Source of the DNA: an uncultured Mucilaginibacter sp.
GTDB taxonomy: Bacteria; Bacteroidota; Bacteroidia; Sphingobacteriales; Sphingobacteriaceae
NCBI GenBank assembly: GCA_903866915.1
Contig: CAIPPO010000087.1
Coordinates: forward strand, 1-64,000
Direction of reading: 5' to 3'
Length of the DNA stretch: 64,000 nt
Both the position numbers and the translations under genes were made by a program. The notes under the pieces are model-generated. The model was not told the origin of the DNA. It made no database searches and saw only the letters and a list, made by a program, of their open reading frames with translations. Within the stretch, counting starts at the first letter, position 1. Every line of letters begins with the position of its first letter. This document shows positions 52,893-62,099 of the stretch, in pieces.

Positions 52893-53768
52893 ATGATCCG
52901 GACTTCGGCCAGCTTACTGGCATTTTTTGCCATTCAGGCTCTTGCTTTGAGCTTATGTTCGGCCCAAACAAAACCTGCACAAAATACCCTGCAAGCCCCC
53001 CCGGCGAGTGTAACGATAGATGGCGACCTGAATGAATGGGGCGACAGCCTGCGCTACTACAACGAAGACCAAAAGCTTTATTATACGCTGGCTAACGACA
53101 AGGACAACCTGTATATGGCTATCCGCATCAATGATCGCAGTGAACAGCGGCGGATACTGGGCGCTGGGCTAACGTTAAGTATCGATACGAAGGGAAAAAA
53201 GAAAGAAACCTTTTCGGTGACATTCCCGATCGGTGGTAAACCTGATATGGCTCCTGATGATGACACCCAATCGCTTGACGGCAGTAAACCGAACGCAGTA
53301 GATAACCACGACGAAAAGTTGAAGGCCAACCTGACCAAATTGCGTCAGATAAGAGTTACAGGCTTTAAAGACGTAGAAAGCGAATTGATCACCACTTCCA
53401 ATACCTATGGTTTTAAAGTTGCGATCGATTTTGATAAAGATGGCAATTTGATCTGCGAAGCAGCTATTCCTTTAAGTTTGTTCCATGCCGATGATATCGG
53501 AAAGACCGAGTGGGCCTTTAATTTTAAGATTAATGGCATTGTCCGTCCATCGCAAAAGCGCAATGACGAGAATGGTGGTACCGAAAACCAGGGCCGAAGT
53601 GGCCGTAGTGGAGGCATGGGAGGCGGAGGCCTGGGCGGTAGTCGCGGTATGCGTGGTGGCGGCAGCCGTGGCATGCGTGGCGGCAATACCGGCGGCGAAT
53701 CCACGGACCGCAGCGAACTTTCCAGATCTGTTGATTTTTGGGAAAAGTTCTTTTTAGCAAAGGGGTAG
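52893..53768 (+). CDS. Secreted protein with CBM9/DOMON-like domain and Gly/Arg-rich C-terminal region
   Basis: Signal peptide; ASVTIDGDLNEWGDSLRYYNEDQKLYYTLANDKDNLYMAIRINDRSEQRR; GGMGGGGLGGSRGMRGGGSRGMRGGNTGG. Start MIRTSASLL preferred. Confidence 0.75.
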   Translation: MIRTSASLLAFFAIQALALSLCSAQTKPAQNTLQAPPASVTIDGDLNEWGDSLRYYNEDQKLYYTLANDKDNLYMAIRINDRSEQRRILGAGLTLSIDTKGKKKETFSVTFPIGGKPDMAPDDDTQSLDGSKPNAVDNHDEKLKANLTKLRQIRVTGFKDVESELITTSNTYGFKVAIDFDKDGNLICEAAIPLSLFHADDIGKTEWAFNFKINGIVRPSQKRNDENGGTENQGRSGRSGGMGGGGLGGSRGMRGGGSRGMRGGNTGGESTDRSELSRSVDFWEKFFLAKG

Positions 53769-53787
53769 TTAGTAATTAACTAACCAC

Positions 53788-56700
53788 TTACCTCACCGAA
53801 TACCGATAAACTGTACGCCCGATATTCCCTTCGTCATCGATTCCTTCGATCACTACCCGGTAGGTTCCTCTGGTATCGGCATTGAAAAACTCAATAGAAG
53901 CATTACCATCTTTATCCGTTAAAATATTGGGATTCCAGTAAATGGTGGTCCGGGCATCAAATGGGTGATCGGGTGTCGCCTGATGATCATATCGGGGCGT
54001 GTAGAACATCCTGGCTTTATGATAACCCCTGAATGCATAAAGAATCAAACCGGAAGGAACCTCGCTGGTCTGGTACTTTGGGTCACTTCCCCTGCGCGTG
54101 GTAATGATGAGCGCCCCGTTAGGAGCCGAACTACCATAAATAGCCGAGGCGGCTACGCTACGCAGCACTTCGATACTGTAAACATCGTTGGGATTGATAT
54201 CATTGACACTAAAATCCTGCAGCGGTGCCCCATCCAGTATCACCGCCATCGGCGCTACCGCCGTAAGATGATTTTGACGGCGCATATTGTATGGCTTGCC
54301 ATCTTTGAAAATAATGCCCATTAATTTACCATTGAGACAGTCTTCTAGGGTGATACAAGCCGTAAAATCGTTACCCATCAGCACCTGGTCGGCATTGCCG
54401 CCGCCATGCAGGTTAGCCGAACCAGACAAGTCGGGCTTTTTACTAACCTTGCTTTTTACCTGCACCTCTTTTAACTTTAGCGTAGCAGTTGTATCAGTAC
54501 CGGCATATCGTTTTGTGTTAACTATAATGACAGGATTATCACCGGGCAAACCTCCGCCATCTACAACGCGAATGCTCTCGATCTCTTTTCCTGAGTAATA
54601 ATTCAGATCCTCTATTGTTCTGTCGAATCCATCGATCACGATTTTTTTGATCTGGTTTTTTTCCGGATGCTTAGGGTCGATTAAACCATAATACCAGCGG
54701 TCGTTGCTTTCATGCAGGCCCGGCACCAGTAACTGGATACCATTTTTAGTATCAGCATCATATTCCTTTGCCAGCCGGTCTACATCTACTACAAACTCCT
54801 GGCGTGTACCGTAATGATTGTATTGGTCGGGCTTTGGCGTCCTTTTATCTTTGATGACCACTTCTTTTAATTTAACCATAGCCGTAGTATCTGTACCGGC
54901 ATATTTTTTTGTGGTGATCATCAGTGTAGCCGGATGCCTAGCAGTTCTGTCGATCAAACGGATGCTTTGAATCTCGCCCGGCTTAAAATAATGAACATCA
55001 TCAGCTGATCGAGGCAACTCGTCGATATTAACGGAAACCGGTTTAAAGTCGTAAGAAAAATGCTTCCCATTATAGGAAAGGCCCGGAATTGCATAGCCCA
55101 GTGCCTCGGCAATGGCAACTGCGTCCTTATTCAGCTTCTTCATATCCAGGTCGTACTCATAGCCTGCGCCATAGCTGTTATACTGATCTGGTTTTGGTGC
55201 GGCTTTATCTTTGATCACTACCTCATTCAGGTGATGCAATTGATTCAATGAATCTGGTTGTTGCCCAATATTATTTTTAACTGCGGCCCCGTTAAGTATA
55301 GAATCGGTTTGCTGACGTTTCGGTTCAGCCCTGTTTATCGCAGGTAAGCCCGGGAAATCAGCCTGTTTTAAATAGATCGCCACGTTGCTCCCGTTATTTT
55401 GTTTCCGGGCACGCAGAATGATTTTCGATGTATCCGATAAAGCTAGGTCAGTAAACCGGAAATTACCATAAGCATCGGTTGTTGTATCTGCATAGAAACC
55501 CTCGTGCGGCGCAGCAAGCGTGAGCCGCCCGTTGGCCACCGGCTTGCCCGCCGGTGTTTTTAAAGTACCGCTGAGTTCTAAACCGGATTCTGGTTTGTAT
55601 AAGGGGCTGTATTGTTTGTTTTCCTGCAATACTTTTTCCCAGTCGAAACGCCGGTAGCCTTGCGTAAGCATTAAGATATCTAGGTCGGCCCGCTTTTGAT
55701 CATTGACATCGGTAAAATAATAATTCGGTTGCTCGATATAGCCCCTCAGGTCTGAGGCGAGCAGCAGGTTATTAAGTATGGTAATTTCAGTATTTTCATC
55801 GGTCAATACCCTGCTTTCATTAATTACAGACACAGAGAAACTACCGCTTACGGGCTTCGCGCTATCGCCCCTGGCGGTAATATCCACCCTTACCTTAGTA
55901 GCCGGCGCATACGTTTTTGCTGGTGTCGACAAGGCGATATGCAGCAGGTCGTCATGCTGCACAAAGATCAAACGTTCATTTAACGGCTCCCCGTTTTGAG
56001 TAAATAGCGTGAATTGTACAATGCCCATCGGGAAACGGTTTTTGCTGATGGTACTTGCAAATGATTTACCGGTAAGGCGCGTTTTGGCCGTATAATAAAC
56101 TTTACCACCAGCCTGCGCAATCACATACAATGTGTTGCCCGGTTGGGCCTGCACTATTTTTTCGTTTGCAGCCACGCTCAGGTAAATGCTGTCGGCATCG
56201 CTATTATTAACTGCCAAAGTAAAACCGGCTTCGCTTGCTTTGGGCAGATCGAAAGTAAACCTGGCGCTATCAGTCAGCAAAATTTCTGCTTTATATACCT
56301 TGCCACTTTGCGGCGTAAGCGCGAAAACCCCCATGCCCAGGTGCTGTGTGGCAACAGTCGCGACAACATCTCCGTTGTTATCGGTAATTTTTGCTGATAC
56401 GTTTAAGCCCAGCCCATCTGCGCCCAGGCATTTGATGGCTACTTTCGATCGCAAACCGTTAACCAGCTGCCCCCCTTCCGGGAAGAATTGAACATCCGGC
56501 TTTTCATGTACTGCGGCAGCAACCTGCCCGGTTTGAGGACCGGCGATTTTAATGGTCTGATCAAAAAAATAGGCCGACGGTTGGTTGCGCATCCAGTTGG
56601 TATATGCCCTGATGCGATAAATGCCGGGTTTGTTTGAACGGCTAAGCGCAAAATTGCTCCAGGCTATGCCCGAGGTTAGTTTTAGCGTTTGCCGCTGAAT

Positions 56701-57003
56701 TACCGAATCCTGGCTGCTGATCAGTTCGCAGTACAGCACCTTGCTGAGCGCGGATAGCTGGTGGTGGTCGCCAATTACTGTATACGCCTTGAACCAGATG
56801 GTATCACCAATAAAGTAGCCCGGTTTGGCCAAATGCAGGTATACTTTTTCAACTGGGTTAGCGAGAAAATGATCCTGTAATTTTTGAGATGCTTTGGTTA
56901 GAAAGGAGCTATCCCCCTGGGCAAAAGAAAGCAGACAGCAGACACTGAAAATAAAAGCTAAAATGGCGGACTTGATTTTCATCATAAGGAATAGATAAAG
57001 CAA
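53788..57003 (-). CDS. Large surface protein: MG-like region, carboxypeptidase-regulatory-like domain, three tandem TonB-plug-like units, no barrel
   Basis: LAKPGYFIGDTIWFKAYTV; GTLKTPAGKPVANGRLTL; three LxEVxxKxK...KPD units, last with PMAVILDGAPLQDFSVNDINPNDVYSIEVLRSVAASAIYGSSAPNGALIITTRRG; end VYRYSVR. Confidence 0.85.
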   Translation of the reverse strand: MLYLFLMMKIKSAILAFIFSVCCLLSFAQGDSSFLTKASQKLQDHFLANPVEKVYLHLAKPGYFIGDTIWFKAYTVIGDHHQLSALSKVLYCELISSQDSVIQRQTLKLTSGIAWSNFALSRSNKPGIYRIRAYTNWMRNQPSAYFFDQTIKIAGPQTGQVAAAVHEKPDVQFFPEGGQLVNGLRSKVAIKCLGADGLGLNVSAKITDNNGDVVATVATQHLGMGVFALTPQSGKVYKAEILLTDSARFTFDLPKASEAGFTLAVNNSDADSIYLSVAANEKIVQAQPGNTLYVIAQAGGKVYYTAKTRLTGKSFASTISKNRFPMGIVQFTLFTQNGEPLNERLIFVQHDDLLHIALSTPAKTYAPATKVRVDITARGDSAKPVSGSFSVSVINESRVLTDENTEITILNNLLLASDLRGYIEQPNYYFTDVNDQKRADLDILMLTQGYRRFDWEKVLQENKQYSPLYKPESGLELSGTLKTPAGKPVANGRLTLAAPHEGFYADTTTDAYGNFRFTDLALSDTSKIILRARKQNNGSNVAIYLKQADFPGLPAINRAEPKRQQTDSILNGAAVKNNIGQQPDSLNQLHHLNEVVIKDKAAPKPDQYNSYGAGYEYDLDMKKLNKDAVAIAEALGYAIPGLSYNGKHFSYDFKPVSVNIDELPRSADDVHYFKPGEIQSIRLIDRTARHPATLMITTKKYAGTDTTAMVKLKEVVIKDKRTPKPDQYNHYGTRQEFVVDVDRLAKEYDADTKNGIQLLVPGLHESNDRWYYGLIDPKHPEKNQIKKIVIDGFDRTIEDLNYYSGKEIESIRVVDGGGLPGDNPVIIVNTKRYAGTDTTATLKLKEVQVKSKVSKKPDLSGSANLHGGGNADQVLMGNDFTACITLEDCLNGKLMGIIFKDGKPYNMRRQNHLTAVAPMAVILDGAPLQDFSVNDINPNDVYSIEVLRSVAASAIYGSSAPNGALIITTRRGSDPKYQTSEVPSGLILYAFRGYHKARMFYTPRYDHQATPDHPFDARTTIYWNPNILTDKDGNASIEFFNADTRGTYRVVIEGIDDEGNIGRTVYRYSVR

Positions 57004-57073
57004 GTTACCAAACCTTTTGCCAGCTTACAAATACCTGCAATGACGAAACCGTCATTTTAGCATCAGAAATCCG

Positions 57074-57610
57074 TCAGAATTTGTTCTTCCACATCATACT
57101 TTCAACCGGGCGGGTAGTTGGGTTGTTGTATTTTGCATTTGATTTGGTGTTGTACAACGTTTCAATATCACCTTCAACCACAAAATAGATCAACTGGCCG
57201 ATTGGCATGCCAGCATATATTTTTACCGGCTGGGCGCAGGAGATCTCCAGCGTCCAGGTATTACAAAACCCAACATCACCTTTACCGGCGGTGGCATGGA
57301 TATCGATACCCAGGCGTCCGGTACTTGATTTACCTTCAAGGAAGGGTACATGGCGGTGTGTTTCGGTATATTCCATCGTTACGCCAAGGTATAGCGTATT
57401 AGGCTGCAACACAAAGCCATCTTTAGGTATTTCGAAACCATCTATTTCGTTATGTACTTTGGCATCTAAAACCCGGCTTCGGTAGGTTGCCAGGTGTTTC
57501 CCCAGGTGAACATCATAAGAATTAGTTCCTAAACATTCGCGTTTGAACGGCTCAATAATAATACTTCCGTTATCAATTTCTTCGAGGATCCTTTTGTCAG
57601 ATAAAATCAT
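57074..57610 (-). CDS. dcd: dCTP deaminase
   Basis: MILSDKRILEEIDNGSIIIEPFKRECLGTNSYDVHLG; FLEGKSSTGRLGIDIHATAGKGDVGFCNTWTLEIS. Confidence 0.95.
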   Translation of the reverse strand: MILSDKRILEEIDNGSIIIEPFKRECLGTNSYDVHLGKHLATYRSRVLDAKVHNEIDGFEIPKDGFVLQPNTLYLGVTMEYTETHRHVPFLEGKSSTGRLGIDIHATAGKGDVGFCNTWTLEISCAQPVKIYAGMPIGQLIYFVVEGDIETLYNTKSNAKYNNPTTRPVESMMWKNKF

Positions 57611-57685
57611 ATTTGGGCTGGGATAATCCGCCTAAATTAGAATTATTTGACATAAGTTTGCCATGCTTTTTGCAATTTTACTTTT

Positions 57686-58324
57686 ATGGCGATAGCTTAC
57701 AGAAAGCAGGTCGATAACGATACCGAATTTGCTCTTTGGAAAATAGAAGAGAAGGCCGCCGACCTGTACAACCAGCTGCAACTTGACGAACAGGAAAAGG
57801 CTTATTTCGACCAGCTGAAACTTGGGAAGCGGCACCTTCATTGGCTGGGTGTTCGAGTTTTGCTCCGTACCATGCTCAATACCAGCGATTATATCGACTG
57901 TAAGATAGACGAGCACGGTAAACCCTACCTGGTTTCTATTCCCTATCATATCTCGCTGAGCCACTCCTTGGATTATGCTGCTGTGATGATTAGTAAAACC
58001 CGCCCTGTAGGTATCGACATAGAACAGATACAGGAAAAAGTGGAGCGCATTGCTGATAAATTTATGCGGCCGGCTGAACTAGGTTTTATCAATCCAAACG
58101 ACAGGATTAACCAGCTTTACGTGGGTTGGTGTGCCAAAGAAGCTGTTTACAAGTGTTACGGCCAAAAAGAAGTGTCGTTTTTAGACAACATTCAATTACA
58201 ACCATTTACCTTTGCTGAAGAGGGGACAGTTGGAGCGCAACTTAGGAAAGATGAGGTTGAACTGGATTACCAGGTTAACTACATGTTATACCACGATTAT
58301 ATGGTAGGCTACGTAAAGGGTTAG
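57686..58324 (+). CDS. 4'-phosphopantetheinyl transferase superfamily protein
   Basis: GKPYLVSIPYHISLSHSLDYAAVMISKTRPVGIDIEQI; WCAKEAVYKCYGQKEVSF. Confidence 0.92.
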   Translation: MAIAYRKQVDNDTEFALWKIEEKAADLYNQLQLDEQEKAYFDQLKLGKRHLHWLGVRVLLRTMLNTSDYIDCKIDEHGKPYLVSIPYHISLSHSLDYAAVMISKTRPVGIDIEQIQEKVERIADKFMRPAELGFINPNDRINQLYVGWCAKEAVYKCYGQKEVSFLDNIQLQPFTFAEEGTVGAQLRKDEVELDYQVNYMLYHDYMVGYVKG

Positions 58325-58328
58325 GGAT

Positions 58329-59054
58329 ATGAAGAATAAGCAGGTAACATTTGAAGATTGGGGCCTCATCGACTACAAAGAGGCATGGGATAAACAAGAG
58401 GCGCTTTTTTCTGGCACCGTTGAACTAAAAACCACGATACGTAACCTGAAATCTGTTACTGAAGGCGATGAATACCAGGATTACGCAGCTACACCAAACT
58501 ACCTTATTTTTTGTGAACACCCGCACGTGTATACGCTGGGTAAAAGTGGTAAGTATGAGCATTTACTATTAGATGATGCCGGCCTGAAAGAAAAAAAAGC
58601 CTCGTACTACCCCATTAACCGGGGCGGCGATATCACCTACCACGGCCCCGGCCAAATTGTTGGCTACCCGATATTGGATCTGGACAATTTTTTTACCGAT
58701 ATCCATCTTTACTTACGGACACTCGAAGAAGCTGTTATCCTGACGCTGGCCGACTATGGCTTGCATGCCGGCCGATATCCGGGCTATACCGGCGTATGGT
58801 TTGATGCCGACAACGAGCGCGCCCGCAAAATATGTGCCCTTGGGGTACGCTGCAGCCGCTGGGTTACGATGCATGGCTTTGCCTTTAACATAAACCCCGA
58901 CCTTGAGTATTTTAAATACATTGTACCCTGTGGCATTGATGATAAAGACGTAACCTCGATGCAGCGCGAATTGGGAAGAACCGTTGATAATAACGAAGTA
59001 AAAGAAATCCTTAAAAAGCATATCTCCGTACTTTTTGGTATGGAGATCGCATGA
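58329..59054 (+). CDS. lipB: Octanoyltransferase
   Basis: EHPHVYTLGKSGK; NRGGDITYHGPGQIVGYPILDL; KICALGVRCSRWVTMHGFAFNI. Confidence 0.96.
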   Translation: MKNKQVTFEDWGLIDYKEAWDKQEALFSGTVELKTTIRNLKSVTEGDEYQDYAATPNYLIFCEHPHVYTLGKSGKYEHLLLDDAGLKEKKASYYPINRGGDITYHGPGQIVGYPILDLDNFFTDIHLYLRTLEEAVILTLADYGLHAGRYPGYTGVWFDADNERARKICALGVRCSRWVTMHGFAFNINPDLEYFKYIVPCGIDDKDVTSMQRELGRTVDNNEVKEILKKHISVLFGMEIA

Positions 59055-59776
59055 AAGTATTTTGCACCTTATTTCTTACCGTTTTCGTACTGACAGGCTG
59101 CGCCAATAAGGGAGATCAAATCCAATCTGCTATCGCTATGTCAACGAATGATACCACCAATACTACTGCGCCCGATTCTCTGAACTATCTGGCCCTGGGC
59201 GACTCATATACTATTGGTGAGGCCGTTCCTGGCAGCGAACCGTTCCCCTGCCAGCTGGTTAAGCAATTGAATTTAAATAATATCCCGACAAAAAATCCAA
59301 CCATCATCGCAGTTACCGGCTGGACCACCGATAACCTGATCTCAGCGATTGCCAATAGTGGGCTGACAGGAAAAAAATATGATATCGTCACCTTGCTCAT
59401 TGGTGTTAACGACCAGTACCAGGGTTTGAGCCAGGATAATTACCGGATCAAATTTCAGCAGGTATTGAATACCGCCATCCAGTTTGCGGGTGGCAATAAA
59501 ACTCGGGTTTTTGTACTTTCTATCCCCGACTATGGTGTTACGCCTTTCGCCACCGGACGAGATAGCATCATCGGTCCGCAGATCGATCAGTTCAATGCCA
59601 TTAATCAAAATATTAGCGTGGCAGCCGGGGTTAACTATCTTAATATTACCGATATCTCTCGCCAGGCAGGTACGGACCCAAGCCTTATCGCTGCAGATGG
59701 ACTGCATCCTTCCGCAAAAATGTATGCCTTGTGGGTGGAAAAACTAAGCCCACTTGTTGCATCCGAAGTAAAATAA
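59051..59776 (+). CDS. SGNH/GDSL hydrolase lipoprotein
   Basis: VLTGCANKG lipobox; YLALGDSYTIGEAVPG; LLIGVNDQYQG; DGLHPSAKMY. ATGA overlap with lipB. Confidence 0.9.
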   Translation: MKVFCTLFLTVFVLTGCANKGDQIQSAIAMSTNDTTNTTAPDSLNYLALGDSYTIGEAVPGSEPFPCQLVKQLNLNNIPTKNPTIIAVTGWTTDNLISAIANSGLTGKKYDIVTLLIGVNDQYQGLSQDNYRIKFQQVLNTAIQFAGGNKTRVFVLSIPDYGVTPFATGRDSIIGPQIDQFNAINQNISVAAGVNYLNITDISRQAGTDPSLIAADGLHPSAKMYALWVEKLSPLVASEVK

Positions 59777-59861
59777 TTTATAAGTCCGTAAGTCCGAAAG
59801 CGTGTATTTCGGAGACTGAATCAATTTCTATTTGAGGCGATACCTAAATCCCCCAAATTAC

Positions 59862-59910
59862 CTTTTACCCTGCAACTTTCACTTTTCGCCTTTCACCTTT
59901 TACCTCATTT
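59862..59910. repeat. 7-nt degenerate tandem array (CTTTCAC-type)
   Basis: In exact 7-nt register: CTTTTAC CCTGCAA CTTTCAC TTTTCGC CTTTCAC CTTTTAC CTCATTT. Confidence 0.85.
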
Positions 59911-61218
59911 GGACCCCTGCATCTTAACCTTCCCTGCAAGTTCTGTGATGGCATGCACTAATTTATCCAGGTCCTGGGTGCGGGTGTAAACATGGGGTGT
60001 GATGCGGACACAACTGATATTTTCCCAAACGATTCCCACGGTATGGATCTTATATTGATTGAACAGGGCACTATCCAGCTCACCGGGTGTCATCCCATCG
60101 ATGCTGACGCCACAAATGGCGCAGGAGAATTCAGGCTTCAATGAGGTGTGCAATTTAACTTTTGGGATGTCTTTCACCCGGGTAGCCCAATAGTTTTTCA
60201 GGTAGCGTATCCGTTCTTCTTTGCGTTTGGGACCGATTCCCTCATGAAAGTTGATTGCCTCGCCGATGCCTTGTTCGATAGCAAAACTGCGTGTGCCAAG
60301 GTCCTCAAACTTCCGGATATCCGGGTCGTGGGCTTTATCGCCGCAAACCATCGGCCATATCTTTTCTATCTTATCTTTTTTTATCCATAGCATGCCGCTG
60401 CCAATAGGTGCCGAAAGAAACTTATGCAAACTGGTACCAAAGTAGTCGCAATGCAGATCAGGAATTTTAAAATCCATCAGCCCAAAGGAATGGGCGCCAT
60501 CGACAATCACTTCGATACCTCTGACATGTGCCATATCGCTTATTTTCTGCGCCGGCAGAATCTGCCCTACCCAATTGATCATATGGGTAACGTGTATCAG
60601 TTTGGTTTTTGGGGTGATGGCTGCCTCAAAAGCTTTGACGATCTGATCGTCATTTTCGACAGGAAAGTCGAAACTGATCTGTTTATAAACAATGCCATCA
60701 CGCTGAGCCCTTTTGTTATAGGCCTGTATCATATGGGGGTAATCCTGTTTAGTGCCAATCACCTCATCGCCGGCTTGTAATGGCAAACCATAAATGATCG
60801 TATTGAGAGCCTCGGTCGAGTTGCGGTTAACCGCAATTTCTTCCGGGAGCGTGCCGGCGAGTTCAGCCAGCTTTTCACGCAGTGGCTCACGCCCCTGATC
60901 GAGGATGCGCCACATATAATAGGAAGGGCCCTGGTTCGACAGATCGTTGAACCTGGCCACTGCCTGCTGTACTACCAGCGGCGAGGGCGATACGCCACCG
61001 TTGTTGAGGTTGATGATGGCAGGATTTACCGTATAGGCGTTTTGGATCGTCGCCCAAAAATCTTCATCCGCCGCTAATTCTGTCGGACTTTTATGTTCAA
61101 CCCTTTGGGCAGCCTTCTTCCAATCTTCAGCATGCAGCTGGTTGAAAAGGCTCGAGGCCGAGAATGCACCTGCAAGTGCAGCAGCCTGTTTTAAAAATAC
61201 GCGACGATCATTGCTCAT
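59905..61218 (-). CDS. Class V aminotransferase-like PLP enzyme (isopenicillin-N-epimerase-like) with Tat-like signal
   Basis: MSNDRRVFLKQAAALAGAFSASSLFNQLHA; NLNNGGVSPSP; VDGAHSFGLMDFKIPDLHCDYFGTSLHKFLSAPIGSGML. Confidence 0.9.
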   Translation of the reverse strand: MSNDRRVFLKQAAALAGAFSASSLFNQLHAEDWKKAAQRVEHKSPTELAADEDFWATIQNAYTVNPAIINLNNGGVSPSPLVVQQAVARFNDLSNQGPSYYMWRILDQGREPLREKLAELAGTLPEEIAVNRNSTEALNTIIYGLPLQAGDEVIGTKQDYPHMIQAYNKRAQRDGIVYKQISFDFPVENDDQIVKAFEAAITPKTKLIHVTHMINWVGQILPAQKISDMAHVRGIEVIVDGAHSFGLMDFKIPDLHCDYFGTSLHKFLSAPIGSGMLWIKKDKIEKIWPMVCGDKAHDPDIRKFEDLGTRSFAIEQGIGEAINFHEGIGPKRKEERIRYLKNYWATRVKDIPKVKLHTSLKPEFSCAICGVSIDGMTPGELDSALFNQYKIHTVGIVWENISCVRITPHVYTRTQDLDKLVHAITELAGKVKMQGSK

Positions 61219-61263
61219 GGTATTTTAAAGGTAAGGATTTTTTGGGATTAGTTGTAGTGGTTG

Positions 61264-61281
61264 TCCCGATAGCTATCGGGA
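61264..61281. repeat. Perfect 18-nt palindrome TCCCGATAGCTATCGGGA
   Basis: Direct inspection; near-copy TCCCGAAAGCTATCGGGA at 15004-15021. Confidence 0.85.
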
Positions 61282-61350
61282 TGGTTGGGGTTTCGGTTTT
61301 ATAGGGAACGTTTGGCGGAAAAATAAGCAACGAATAATGACATAAAAAAA

Positions 61351-61511
61351 TGTCATTGCGAGGAATGAAATGACGTGGCAATCGCAAGGTATGCCTTTAG
61401 ATCCGGATGCATTTGAGTTTACGGTACAAGACCAACTTTCTCGTACCTGCCTCCTTGCGATTGCCGCGTCGCTGCCCGGCACGCTATCCCAGGCCAGCTC
61501 CTCGCAAGGAC
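61351..61511. repeat. REP/MITE-like inverted-repeat element (TGTCATTGCGAGGA type)
   Basis: GGCAATCGCAAGG (61377-61389) / CCTTGCGATTGCC (61453-61465) perfect 13 bp; TGCGAGGA (61357-61364) / TCCTCGCA (61499-61506). Confidence 0.75.
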
Positions 61512-61530
61512 AAAATAGAATTCCAGGCTA

Positions 61531-61848
61531 CTAATTCAGCACAAAATATAGTGTTACAGCGCCCTGCAGGATTACGATGGAAAGCAGCCAGAGGTAAAAT
61601 TTGTCGCCTTTACGGAGCGCGGCGTTGATGGCCAGCACCAGGGCAAATAAAAGGGTGATCACCACAACGGCAATGGTCAGCCAAAAAGCAACTTCGTTAG
61701 CGGTGATCGTAGTCTGATTGGCGTTAGCTTCAAGCCATTTGGCAAATTTTAAATTTGCGCTATTAGCCCCCAAACAAACCCAGGTATATATCGCATAAAA
61801 AATAATCGATATCGGGTGTCGCAACAAAGATCGGAAGAATGCTTTCAT
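61531..61848 (-). CDS. Small hypothetical membrane protein
   Basis: Three TM-like segments, intact 105-aa ORF. Confidence 0.65.
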   Translation of the reverse strand: MKAFFRSLLRHPISIIFYAIYTWVCLGANSANLKFAKWLEANANQTTITANEVAFWLTIAVVVITLLFALVLAINAALRKGDKFYLWLLSIVILQGAVTLYFVLN

Positions 61849-61908
61849 GCTTTCTATTGATGTTTTTAATACCCTAAGATAGTAAAGATGGTCATTAAGC
61901 CATTTTTA

Positions 61909-62068
61909 ATCACAGATTTAAGATGATTGAGTTGATTTCACAGATTTGACAGTTATTTCATTTATTGTATTTTATTAAATGACCCTTTTTTTAATCACAG
62001 ATTTAGGGTGATTATGCTGATTTCACAGATTTAACAGTTACTTCATTTAGTGTATTTTATCAAATAAC
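61909..62068. repeat. Imperfect direct duplication of about 75 nt, offset 84 nt
   Basis: AATCACAGATTTAAGATGATTGAGTTGATTTCACAGATTTGACAGTTATTTCATTTATTGTATTTTATTAAATGAC, then AATCACAGATTTAGGGTGATTATGCTGATTTCACAGATTTAACAGTTACTTCATTTAGTGTATTTTATCAAATAAC. Confidence 0.9.
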
Positions 62069-62099
62069 TAATGACGCGCAGCAAATGACTAATGACCAA

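Noticed and set aside
53405-53760. Proline-rich and His/Arg-rich minus-strand ORFs
   Set aside because: Antisense translation of the Gly-rich repeat of the 52893 gene.
53788-57003. Full TonB-dependent receptor
   Set aside because: No C-terminal barrel; the plug is followed by about 90 aa of a different domain.
61273-61628. Small ORFs (69 and 73 aa) in the 61260-61540 gap
   Set aside because: They run through the inverted-repeat element and have no coding signatures.
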